A stretch of 5,959 nucleotides of DNA from Candidatus Levyibacteriota bacterium (GCA_023245515.1 JAHFKE010000070.1:1-5959), one strand, 5' to 3'. Shown: positions 1-5,514, counted from the first letter of the stretch. Notes: generated by a model not told the origin, from the letters alone. A program made the numbers and translations.

Positions 1-1
1 C

Positions 2-30
2 TTTCTACTTTATACCGAATACTTTATACT
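2..30 (+). promoter_or_regulatory. Predicted sigma70-like promoter for the DUF2061 gene
   Basis: A -10 box TATACT (25-30, five of six consensus bases) lies 17 bp after a weak -35 box TTTCTA (2-7). The expected transcription start is about position 37, exactly on the GTG start codon, so the mRNA would have essentially no leader. The -35 match is poor and the window edge hides anything further upstream, so the -10 carries most of the call. Confidence 0.5.
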
Positions 31-36
31 AATGTA

Positions 37-255
37 GTGGCGAGAGTGTTTCATGAGAAGGTGTCTCGATCGATCGTTAAGGCGGTTGTGTATCGTATTC
101 TGATTATTATATCCACTGCGATAATTTCTTTTTTGATTACCCACGATTATAGTACCACGTTCGTCCTTGTCGTCTTCGTGAACATTGCTAATATGGTGCT
201 CTATTATCTCCATGAGCGATTTTGGGACTCAATAAAGTGGGGGAAGACCAAATAA
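37..255 (+). CDS. DUF2061 family small membrane protein
   Basis: This 72-residue protein fits the DUF2061 family of short bacterial inner-membrane proteins, whose biochemical role is not established. The family signature is visible at both ends: a basic SRSIVKAVVYR segment (10-20) before the first helix, and YYLHERFWDSIKWG (56-69) after the second. Two hydrophobic helices are predicted at about 17-35 and 41-57, joined by a short polar turn, and the length is typical. The start is a GTG with no Shine-Dalgarno site. The frame stays open to the window edge, and GTG codons at 46 and 61 are alternatives. I chose 37 because the -10 box at 25-30 places the transcription start there and the DUF2061 core begins soon after. 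A heptanucleotide repeat array begins at the TAA stop, and no operon partner follows. Confidence 0.82.
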   Translation: MARVFHEKVSRSIVKAVVYRILIIISTAIISFLITHDYSTTFVLVVFVNIANMVLYYLHERFWDSIKWGKTK

Positions 256-347
256 TTTTCAATTTTTAATTCTCAATTTTCATTGAATGATTCATTGCTT
301 CATTGATTAGAAATTAGAAATTAGAAATTGTAAATTAGAAATTAAGA
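255..347. repeat. Inverted pair of heptanucleotide repeat arrays
   Basis: From the last base of the stop codon, four 7-bp units run on: ATTTTCA, ATTTTTA, ATTCTCA, ATTTTCA (255-282). After a 23-bp centre, six more follow at 306-347: ATTAGAA three times, then ATTGTAA, ATTAGAA, ATTAAGA. The two arrays are in opposite orientation. Bases 259-282 match the reverse complement of 322-345 at 18 of 24 positions, so a transcript could fold into a long AU-rich hairpin. It might serve as a transcript end or decay barrier, but the stem is too AT-rich and lacks the U-run of a classical terminator. Similar units recur at the other gene ends in this window. Confidence 0.8.
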
Positions 348-350
348 GAT

Positions 351-375
351 GCTTAGACAAGCTCACCATGAAGGG
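351..375. repeat. REP-like short repeat copy
   Basis: The sequence CTTAGACAAGCTCA (352-365) matches 12 of 14 bases of CTTAGACGAGGTCA (722-735) inside the downstream deacetylase gene. Both resemble the CTTCGACAAGCTCAGG type of dispersed short palindromic repeat, which I recall from many environmental bacterial genomes. It contains a small palindrome, GCTT-AGAC-AAGC (351-362). It sits directly upstream of the -35 box of the deacetylase promoter. This is probably a decayed copy of a dispersed element with no evident regulatory function. Confidence 0.5.
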
Positions 376-397
376 CTGTCTTACTTCTTCTAAACCC

Positions 398-426
398 TTG
401 ATAATATCAGTCATAGCCTCTACAAT
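398..426 (+). promoter_or_regulatory. Predicted sigma70-like promoter for the deacetylase gene
   Basis: TTGATA (398-403) and TACAAT (421-426) are separated by exactly 17 bp, each with five of six consensus bases. Transcription should start near 433-435, on or just before the GTG start codon at 435. The resulting mRNA would be leaderless, consistent with the lack of any Shine-Dalgarno sequence upstream of that codon. Confidence 0.68.
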
Positions 427-434
427 GTTCTTCT

Positions 435-1460
435 GTGAAGAAGGTCAAAAAGATTACTAAGCCGCGCTATATCACTATCAGGATCAGATACTATCCGATA
501 GACAAAGAAGTAATTTGGGGCATTTTTCTTTCGATCTTTTTATTTTTGGGCTACATATCATTCCCCTTCTTAAAGCACTTTCAACAGGAAGCTCCCAAGT
601 CTACGGTAGTTTTTAGACAGGCACCCAAGGTGTATACCTCTCCTGTTCTGGAGGGATTTCTCCCGAAAAAGGTAGGAACTGAAGTAGCTAAGAAATCCTT
701 CGGCACACTCAGGGCAAGTTCCTTAGACGAGGTCAGGGGTAATGACTCTGTTATTCTTAATGGTCCTCGAGATAAAAAGCAGGTGGCGTTGACTTTTGAT
801 GCTGATATGACACCGCAAATGAAAGAAAATCTGCTGACCGGTCTAACTGAGTCTTCTTATAACAAGGCCATTGTCGATATTCTTAATCAGACTCAGACCA
901 AGGCTACGATCTTTGCTGCAGGTATGTGGATCGAATTATATCCTGAGATAACTAGGGAACTGGCGGCAAACCCTCTTTTTGAATTTGGTAACCACTCTTA
1001 TTCGCATCCCGGATTTGACGGTGATTGTTGGGGGCTTGTTCAGATTGCAGATGATCAAGATAAAGAGGAGATAGAAAAAACACAAGCGCTTTTGAAAGAA
1101 TTTGCCCATATCGACAATAAGCTTTTCCGTTTTCCAGGAGGATGCTATGCTACTTCAGACCTTGAAATTGTCCACAAAGAAGGACTGTATGTCGTGCACT
1201 GGGATAGTGTCGGGAATGATGGATTTAACGATGACGTTTCCAGAATCGAAACAAATGTGTTATCCAGTGTCAAAAACGGCTCAATCATCGTGCTCCATTT
1301 TAATGGTCCGCCCAATTCTCCACGCACGGCTGATGCTTTACCGAATATCATTTCGACTCTGAAAGGGAACGGTTTTGAGTTCGTTAAAGTGTCAGAGTTG
1401 CTCGGTTTGCATAAGAAACCTCAGTCTAATTTTCAATTTTCAATTTACAATTTACAATAA
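435..1460 (+). CDS. Membrane-anchored NodB-domain polysaccharide deacetylase (CE4)
   Basis: This 341-residue protein is predicted to remove acetyl groups from an N-acetylated glycan, such as peptidoglycan or a chitin-like polymer, outside the cell membrane. A basic N-terminus (1-24) precedes one membrane helix (about 26-46), implying N-in topology. A linker follows, then the NodB domain (about 114-325). Carbohydrate esterase family 4 motifs are visible: TFDAD (120-124), metal-binding NHSYSH with H187 and H191, RFPGG (232-236), HWD (255-257) and LH with H288. Motif 1 is TFDAD rather than the commoner TFDDG. Residues 88-104 in the linker are encoded by a REP-like repeat, and the last 11 residues (331-341) by a heptanucleotide array, so neither is likely to be catalytic. 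GTG at 435 is the first start after an in-frame stop and sits 8 nt after a good -10 box. The natural substrate cannot be told. Confidence 0.87.
   Translation: MKKVKKITKPRYITIRIRYYPIDKEVIWGIFLSIFLFLGYISFPFLKHFQQEAPKSTVVFRQAPKVYTSPVLEGFLPKKVGTEVAKKSFGTLRASSLDEVRGNDSVILNGPRDKKQVALTFDADMTPQMKENLLTGLTESSYNKAIVDILNQTQTKATIFAAGMWIELYPEITRELAANPLFEFGNHSYSHPGFDGDCWGLVQIADDQDKEEIEKTQALLKEFAHIDNKLFRFPGGCYATSDLEIVHKEGLYVVHWDSVGNDGFNDDVSRIETNVLSSVKNGSIIVLHFNGPPNSPRTADALPNIISTLKGNGFEFVKVSELLGLHKKPQSNFQFSIYNLQ
696..746. repeat. REP-like element inserted in frame in the deacetylase gene
   Basis: Two adjacent half-units are visible: TCCTTCGGCACACTCAGGG (696-714) with its tail, and TCCTTAGACGAGGTCAGGG (720-738) with its tail. 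They match at 15 of 24 aligned positions and both carry the CTTnGnC...TCAGGG pattern of the dispersed CTTCGACAAGCTCAGG-type repeats. The element spans exactly 17 codons in frame and encodes residues 88-104, in the linker between the membrane anchor and the catalytic domain, where an insertion would be tolerated. A related copy lies at 351-375. Assignment to that repeat class rests on memory of the motif. Confidence 0.6.
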
Positions 1461-1481
1461 ATTTTTAATTCTTCAATTTTC
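1425..1481. repeat. Heptanucleotide array overlapping the deacetylase stop codon
   Basis: Five 7-bp units, TCTAATT, TTCAATT, TTCAATT, TACAATT, TACAATA, fill 1425-1459 and encode the protein's last 11 residues and most of its stop codon. Degenerate units continue to 1481. The stretch 1460-1481 is almost identical to 261-281 after the DUF2061 gene, differing by one inserted T. TACAATT is the reverse complement, rotated, of the ATTGTAA unit at 327-333, which places both arrays in one repeat family. Confidence 0.8.
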
Positions 1482-1503
1482 CAAAACTGAAATGTTCGCT
1501 TGC

Positions 1504-1532
1504 GTGACTTTTTGCGTAATATAGGGTATAAT
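1504..1532 (+). promoter_or_regulatory. Predicted sigma70 promoter of typA
   Basis: A perfect -10 box TATAAT (1527-1532) lies 17 bp after GTGACT (1504-1509), which keeps the TGAC core of the -35 consensus. Transcription should start near 1539, leaving a leader of about 91 nt before the typA ATG. This is the only gene in the window whose predicted mRNA has a substantial 5' leader. Confidence 0.68.
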
Positions 1533-1539
1533 AAATAAG

Positions 1540-1622
1540 CGAGAAGTGCAAAGCGTAAAGAGAAAAGTACAAAATAACAAATAGACTTTGTAATTATTTT
1601 ACGTTTTTAGCTTTTCGTTTTT
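1540..1622. repeat. Inverted heptad arrays forming a long hairpin in the typA leader
   Basis: The predicted leader is nearly all 7-bp units. Forward units AGAAGTG, CAAAGCG, TAAAGAG, AAAAGTA, CAAAATA, ACAAATA occupy 1542-1583. On the opposite strand AAAAACG, AAAAGCT, AAAAACG, TAAAATA occupy 1622-1595. Bases 1540-1560 can pair with 1597-1617 over 21 positions with two mismatches and several G-U pairs. A second 6-bp stem, TACAAA (1568-1573) with TTTGTA (1587-1592), fits inside. A U-rich run (1618-1627) follows the stem and ends just before the ATG. The fold might attenuate transcription or control ribosome access, but this is inferred only from pairing. Confidence 0.6.
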
Positions 1623-1629
1623 ATTTTCT

Positions 1630-3447
1630 ATGATTAATATCAGAAATGTCGGTATTATAGCTCACGTTGATCACGGCAAGACCACTCTGGTCGATGCTTT
1701 GCTGCGTCAGTCAAAGACCAAGCTGAACAAGGAAGTGGCTGGTAGTGACCTCATCATGGACAGTAATGAGCTGGAAAAAGAGCGTGGCATTACTATTTTC
1801 TCCAAAAATGCTTCTGTAGATTGGAATGGTACTAAAATTAACATTATCGACACGCCCGGACATGCCGACTTTGGTGGCGAGGTAGAGCGTGTTCTTACCA
1901 TGGCTGACGGGTGTCTCCTGCTGGTCGATGCCAAAGAGGGTCCTATGCCCCAGACCCGCTTCGTTCTTAAGAAAGCTCTTGCCCAGAAACTGAAAATCAT
2001 CGTTGTGGTTAATAAAATTGATAAATCCGATGCGCGTATTGATTATGTGCTCGATAAGACGCTTGATCTCTTTCTCGAACTGGGAGCCGATGATAATACA
2101 GCTGACTTCCCTATCGTCTATGCTTCTGCAAAAGAAGGAAAAGCAGGTTTCGAGCCTAATCTCGCAACAATGACCGATATCGCTCCTATTTTTGAATCTA
2201 TTCTTAAGAATGTCCCCGCTCCAAGTGGTGACCCGAAGGCTCCTTTGCAATTACTTATGACGACTCTTGGACGTGATGATTATAAGGGACGTATCGCGAT
2301 CGGACGTGTGTATAACGGAACGGTAACAGCAGGTCAGGAAATCATGCATATCAATCGTGAGGGAGAGACGAAGAGGTACCGTCTCACCTCTCTTATGACC
2401 TTTGAAGGACTCGGAAGAGCTGATGCGACAGAAGTATCAGCCGGAGATATCGTAGCTATTTCGGGTATTCCTGATATTACCATCGGTGAGACTATTGCTG
2501 ATCCTACAAATCCTATTGCTATGCCTGTTCTAGCTATCGAAGAGCCTACGGTCAAGATGACATTTTCCGTTAATGACTCCCCCTTCGCAGGACAAGAAGG
2601 AGAATTTAAGACTTCACGTCAGATCAGAGAGAGAATCTGGAAAGAACTTGAGACCGATATGGCACTTCGCGCTGAAGATGCACCTGATGGCAAATGGCTG
2701 ATCTCAGGTCGTGGAGAGCTGCATCTGGCTATTTTGATCGAGAGAATGCGTCGTGAAGGATATGAATTCCAGGTCTCACGTCCTCAGGTTATTATCAAAG
2801 AAATTGATGGTAAGAAAATGGCGCCTTTTGAAAGAGTCTTTCTGGAAGCGCCTCAAGATTATTCAGGAATCATCATGCAGAAGATGGGTACGAGAAAGGC
2901 AGTCCTTGAAGATATGACCACAGATGATAATGGCATCGTCTACCTTGAATTTGTTATCCCCACAAGCTCATTCTTCGGTTACCGCAGTGAATTTATTACC
3001 GACACCAGAGGACTAGGTATCGTTAATACAAACTTCGTTAAATACGATGTAGACAACAGTGAGCCGCTCCGCCGTGAGCAGGGTTCTCTCATCGCTTCAG
3101 ACACCGGTCCTACCAATCTTTACGGACTGACCAATATACAAGATAGAGGCACTCTTTTTATCGGACCTGCAGTACAAGTTTACAAAGGCCAGGTTGTCGG
3201 TCAGAACTCACGTAGTGAAGACATGAGTGTGAACGTTTGTAAAGCAAAGGCTCTTTCTAACATGCGTTCCAAGGGTGACGGATCTGCCGAGCACTTTAAC
3301 ACACCCAAGGTTATGAATCTGGAAGAAGCGCTGGAATATGTCGCTGATGATGAGCTCGTCGAAGTAACACCCAAAGCTATCCGCATCAGGAAGAAAATTC
3401 TTGATGAAGCCCTCGCCCGCCGCATGAAATCTCAGGGACTCCTCTAA
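1630..3447 (+). CDS. typA: Ribosome-associated translational GTPase TypA/BipA
   Basis: TypA/BipA is an EF-G-like GTPase that binds the 70S ribosome and supports 50S assembly and growth under cold or other stress. The 605-residue length is normal for the family. GTPase motifs run in order: P-loop AHVDHGKT (11-18), switch I RGITI (52-56, T54), DTPGH (74-78), NKID (128-131) and SAK (166-168). Domain II covers roughly 200-295. EF-G-like domains III and V follow, with GRGELHL at 360-366, and the BipA-specific C-terminal domain ends in the LVEVTPKAIRIRKKIL block (576-591). The ATG at 1630 begins the canonical INIRNVGIIAHVDHGK start. There is no Shine-Dalgarno site: the preceding bases are pyrimidine-rich and follow a predicted leader hairpin. 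No frameshift or missing motif is seen. A heptanucleotide array starts at the stop codon. Confidence 0.97.
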   Translation: MINIRNVGIIAHVDHGKTTLVDALLRQSKTKLNKEVAGSDLIMDSNELEKERGITIFSKNASVDWNGTKINIIDTPGHADFGGEVERVLTMADGCLLLVDAKEGPMPQTRFVLKKALAQKLKIIVVVNKIDKSDARIDYVLDKTLDLFLELGADDNTADFPIVYASAKEGKAGFEPNLATMTDIAPIFESILKNVPAPSGDPKAPLQLLMTTLGRDDYKGRIAIGRVYNGTVTAGQEIMHINREGETKRYRLTSLMTFEGLGRADATEVSAGDIVAISGIPDITIGETIADPTNPIAMPVLAIEEPTVKMTFSVNDSPFAGQEGEFKTSRQIRERIWKELETDMALRAEDAPDGKWLISGRGELHLAILIERMRREGYEFQVSRPQVIIKEIDGKKMAPFERVFLEAPQDYSGIIMQKMGTRKAVLEDMTTDDNGIVYLEFVIPTSSFFGYRSEFITDTRGLGIVNTNFVKYDVDNSEPLRREQGSLIASDTGPTNLYGLTNIQDRGTLFIGPAVQVYKGQVVGQNSRSEDMSVNVCKAKALSNMRSKGDGSAEHFNTPKVMNLEEALEYVADDELVEVTPKAIRIRKKILDEALARRMKSQGLL

Positions 3448-3521
3448 GCTTAGAAGCAAGAAGCAAGAAGCAAGAAGCAAGAAGCAACAAGCGATAAGAG
3501 ATAAGCAATAAGTAATAAGCA
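3445..3521. repeat. Ten-unit heptanucleotide tandem repeat after typA
   Basis: Five perfect AGAAGCA units (3452-3486) are followed without a break by ACAAGCG, ATAAGAG, ATAAGCA, ATAAGTA and ATAAGCA (3487-3521). Together they make 70 bp of strict 7-bp periodicity. A related TAAGCTT at 3445-3451, in phase, contains the typA stop codon. The five perfect copies at one end suggest recent expansion by strand slippage, with older diverged units at the other. No terminator hairpin accompanies it. Confidence 0.92.
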
Positions 3522-3534
3522 AGGCTGTGGAACA

Positions 3535-3563
3535 TTGCTGTATGGATGAGCCTGTGGTACTAT
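3535..3563 (+). promoter_or_regulatory. Predicted promoter of the GH76 gene with extended -10
   Basis: TTGCTG (3535-3540) and TACTAT (3558-3563) are 17 bp apart, and TGG immediately before the -10 makes an extended TGn motif. Transcription should start near 3570, on an in-frame GTG. The first in-frame ATG, at 3546, lies inside the promoter spacer and would then not be in the transcript, which decides the start chosen for the next gene. Confidence 0.55.
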
Positions 3564-3569
3564 GTTCTC

Positions 3570-4784
3570 GTGAGTGCTGAGAAAAAAAGGCATCCCTTTT
3601 TTAAGTCCAAAATTGCTAAGGCTACAGCTATAGGAGCAGCACTGACTACGGCAGTAGTTGGCGTGAAGGCATATGAGCATAGAGAATTGTTAGGACTGTA
3701 TGCCGATTTAACTATATCCCACGTTCAGGATCGAACAATCATTGATTTTACCGAACAGACGGACCCCAATATCACTCGGGATAGAAAATTTATTGACTCC
3801 TATAATCTCATGAATAGAAATTTTGGTGTTGATAACGATTTGCTTTTATCATCAGAGCATGGTTGGACATATGCCTCAGCATGGCCATACGGGAGAGCTA
3901 TCGATGCGTGTTATGTTGCAACACTCCTTCCTAATATAGGAGATAGCTATAAAGAAGACTACCAAAAGAGACTTAATGCAGCACAGAGGTATTGGAATAC
4001 CGATCCTGAGGGTTATCCTCCTGGCTATGATCCCGGACTGCGGGCCTGGCATGGTGGTGAGCGAATACAGCGGTATGTCGATGATAACTTATGGATAGGA
4101 GCAATGTTGGCCAGAGATTATCGGCAGTCAGGAAATAAGGATCATCTGGAAAAAGCACAAGAGATCTTTGATTTGGCGATCAGTCAATGGGATGAGAAGG
4201 GTGGCGGAGGAATTTTCCTGAAGGAGCAGCTCCCGGGAGAAACTGAACGTCAAAAGCCAATCGTTTCTAACGGCAACGCAATCATATTGGCTGTAGATCT
4301 CTATGAGCAAACGAAGGACAAGAGATATCTTGATTGGGCAGAAAAGATTCTTAAATGGACGGATGAAAATCTCAAGGATGATTCTGAAGGAATTTATTCG
4401 GACGCTCTTAAGGTAGATAAGCTCGAAAGGGCAAAGTTCACTTATAATCAGGGAATAATGGTAGGAGCGCTTACCAAGCTTAATGGTGTTGATCCTGAGA
4501 AATATCCGTTGAAGATGGCTTTTGATGTTGCAAATTCAGCTTTGGACTACTTCAATCAAAGGGGTTATGATAATCCGTCTTTCGATTCTGTCTTCTTTCG
4601 TGGCGTCCTGTACTTTGCCGGCAAATATGATAATCCGGAATTCACACAAAAAGCTCATAAGAGTCTTGTGGCGATAACAGATAAGCTGGCTGGTGGGTAC
4701 CAAGAGCTTTCGACTCACGCAAGTGCGACTCTCTTTAAAGCACTAGAGATATTGCCCCCCGATCAGTACAAACTCCTGTTGTAA
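3570..4784 (+). CDS. GH76-family glycoside hydrolase (alpha-1,6-mannanase-like), membrane-anchored or secreted
   Basis: This protein of 404 residues fits glycoside hydrolase family 76, whose characterised members cleave alpha-1,6-mannan. Key blocks, numbered from the GTG start, are RYVDDNLWIGAML (168-180) with the adjacent catalytic Asp pair D171-D172, SNGNAIILAVDLYEQ (233-247), and TYNQGIMVGAL (291-301). These fit an (alpha/alpha)6-barrel. The N-terminus has a basic KKR...KSK stretch and one hydrophobic segment (about 17-33) ending without a clear signal-peptidase site or lipobox, suggesting a membrane anchor with the enzyme outside. ATG at 3546 would add eight residues but falls inside the predicted promoter. 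Neither start has a Shine-Dalgarno site. The family call is strong; mannan as the substrate is inferred. No sugar transporter or other glycosidase is adjacent, and the nearest glycan enzyme is the deacetylase upstream. Confidence 0.82.
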   Translation: MSAEKKRHPFFKSKIAKATAIGAALTTAVVGVKAYEHRELLGLYADLTISHVQDRTIIDFTEQTDPNITRDRKFIDSYNLMNRNFGVDNDLLLSSEHGWTYASAWPYGRAIDACYVATLLPNIGDSYKEDYQKRLNAAQRYWNTDPEGYPPGYDPGLRAWHGGERIQRYVDDNLWIGAMLARDYRQSGNKDHLEKAQEIFDLAISQWDEKGGGGIFLKEQLPGETERQKPIVSNGNAIILAVDLYEQTKDKRYLDWAEKILKWTDENLKDDSEGIYSDALKVDKLERAKFTYNQGIMVGALTKLNGVDPEKYPLKMAFDVANSALDYFNQRGYDNPSFDSVFFRGVLYFAGKYDNPEFTQKAHKSLVAITDKLAGGYQELSTHASATLFKALEILPPDQYKLLL

Positions 4785-4802
4785 GAACTAAGAATTAAGA
4801 AT
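4782..4802. repeat. Three heptanucleotide units spanning two convergent stop codons
   Basis: TAAGAAC, TAAGAAT and TAAGAAT occupy 4782-4802. The first TAA is the GH76 stop codon. On the other strand the array supplies the nth TAG stop (4788-4790) and its last three codons. Rotated, the unit is ATTAAGA, identical to the unit at 341-347. No terminator hairpin is visible between the two genes, so this array occupies the whole 3-bp gap and both gene ends. Confidence 0.75.
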
Positions 4803-5423
4803 TTCCGGGCAGAGCTCTTTGAGTGGGCAATCATCGCATTTGTGAGGACGCGCAGGGCAGTATTCCCGGCCAAAATATTGCAGCATGTGAGGGAAATCAA
4901 TCCAGGTCTCTTTGGGAACTATCTTCATCAAATCAAGCTCGACTTTTACAGGATCTGTAGCTTCTGTTAGCCCAAGTTTTTTTGATAACCTCATGACATG
5001 GGTATCAACGACAATTCCCTCTGCCTTATGGTAAGCATTCCCCAGGACTACATTGGCTGTCTTTCTCGCGACTCCGGGGAGATCATCTAACTCTTGCATA
5101 GTATCAGGAACTATTCCTTTATATTTCTCGTCAATTATTTTGCAAGCTGCTTGTATATTTTTCACTTTATTATGATAGAAGTTTGCTTTGTTAACATATT
5201 GCTCTAACTCTTCGGTTTTGGCTTTTGCATAGTCTTTGGCTGTCTTATGCTTGGTGAAGAGTGCAGGGGTGAGCTTATTCACTAAGACATCTGTGGTCTG
5301 GGCGGACAGGATGGTAGCTATGAGAAGTTCCAGGGCATTTGAGAAATGCAAAGCGGTATGTGGGTGAGGGTATATCTTGTAGAGGCGTTTGATTATCTCT
5401 TTTACCCTTTGTTCTTTGGTCAT
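4788..5423 (-). CDS. nth: Endonuclease III, base-excision repair DNA glycosylase/AP lyase
   Basis: Endonuclease III removes oxidised pyrimidines from DNA and cuts the resulting abasic site by beta-elimination, acting in the cytoplasm. The 211-residue length equals that of typical bacterial Nth. The helix-hairpin-helix LPGVARKTAN (115-124) carries the catalytic lysine K121. The catalytic aspartate is D140 in VVDTHVMRL (138-146). The 4Fe-4S cluster cysteines are C189, C196, C199 and C205, with the classical C-x6-C-x2-C-x5-C spacing. The LSAQTTD block (39-45) is also conserved. The enzyme appears complete. The ATG start lies 6 nt after a perfect TATAAT on this strand, so the mRNA is probably leaderless. 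The last residues (LNS) are encoded by a heptanucleotide repeat. The gene converges on the GH76 gene with 3 bp between stop codons and diverges from the coiled-coil gene at its 5' side. Confidence 0.96.
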   Translation of the reverse strand: MTKEQRVKEIIKRLYKIYPHPHTALHFSNALELLIATILSAQTTDVLVNKLTPALFTKHKTAKDYAKAKTEELEQYVNKANFYHNKVKNIQAACKIIDEKYKGIVPDTMQELDDLPGVARKTANVVLGNAYHKAEGIVVDTHVMRLSKKLGLTEATDPVKVELDLMKIVPKETWIDFPHMLQYFGREYCPARPHKCDDCPLKELCPEILNS

Positions 5424-5429
5424 TTTTGT

Positions 5430-5457
5430 ATTATAGCAAATGGCTATTATATGCCAC
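5430..5457 (-). promoter_or_regulatory. Predicted promoter of nth with extended -10
   Basis: Read on the minus strand, TATAAT (5435-5430) is preceded by TGC, forming an extended -10. GTGGCA (5457-5452) lies 16 bp further up as a -35 with four of six consensus bases. The expected transcription start is about 5423, the A of the nth ATG. A short inverted repeat, ATAGC/GCTAT (5433-5437, 5443-5447), overlaps the -10 and could be an operator, but it is short enough to be chance. Confidence 0.65.
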
Positions 5458-5472
5458 TAGCTATATGTGAGT

Positions 5473-5493
5473 TTGATTTGCCTATTGATTTGC
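5473..5493. repeat. Nine-base direct repeat in the divergent promoter region
   Basis: TTGATTTGC occurs at 5473-5481 and again at 5485-5493, a spacing of 12 bp. The second copy contains the -35 hexamer of the coiled-coil gene promoter. It could be a regulator site or a small duplication. Confidence 0.35.
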
Positions 5494-5514
5494 TTGGAGA
5501 TTTTTTTGTATAGT
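5485..5514 (+). promoter_or_regulatory. Predicted promoter of the coiled-coil gene
   Basis: TTGATT (5485-5490) and TATAGT (5509-5514) are 18 bp apart. The expected start near 5521 falls one base before the ATG at 5522, again predicting a leaderless transcript. AGGTG (5515-5519) resembles a Shine-Dalgarno core but is only 2 nt from the ATG, closer than normal, so it probably does not act as one. Confidence 0.58.

Noticed and set aside
371..399. Inverted repeat AAGGG/CCCTT as a terminator for the DUF2061 gene
   Set aside because: The stem is only 5 bp with a 19-nt loop and no U-run follows; it merges into the -35 box of the next gene.
307..414. Minus-strand frame of 35 codons whose product includes a FMVSLSKHL stretch
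   Set aside because: It is made almost entirely of the REP-like copy and the heptad array read backwards, and it overlaps the deacetylase promoter. Such peptides arise from these repeats by chance.
368..460. Plus-strand 30-codon frame starting at ATG 368
   Set aside because: It overlaps the promoter and the first codons of the deacetylase, has no ribosome site, and its composition is not protein-like.
435..1460. An operon or gene cluster joining the deacetylase and GH76 as one glycan system
   Set aside because: typA lies between them, each has its own promoter, and no shared substrate or transporter is evident.
1711..2250. Long minus-strand open frame opposite typA
   Set aside because: It is the antisense shadow of a highly conserved GTPase gene; its product has no recognisable domain and there is no promoter.
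3452..3521. CRISPR array
   Set aside because: The units are 7 bp in direct tandem with no unique spacers and no cas genes nearby.
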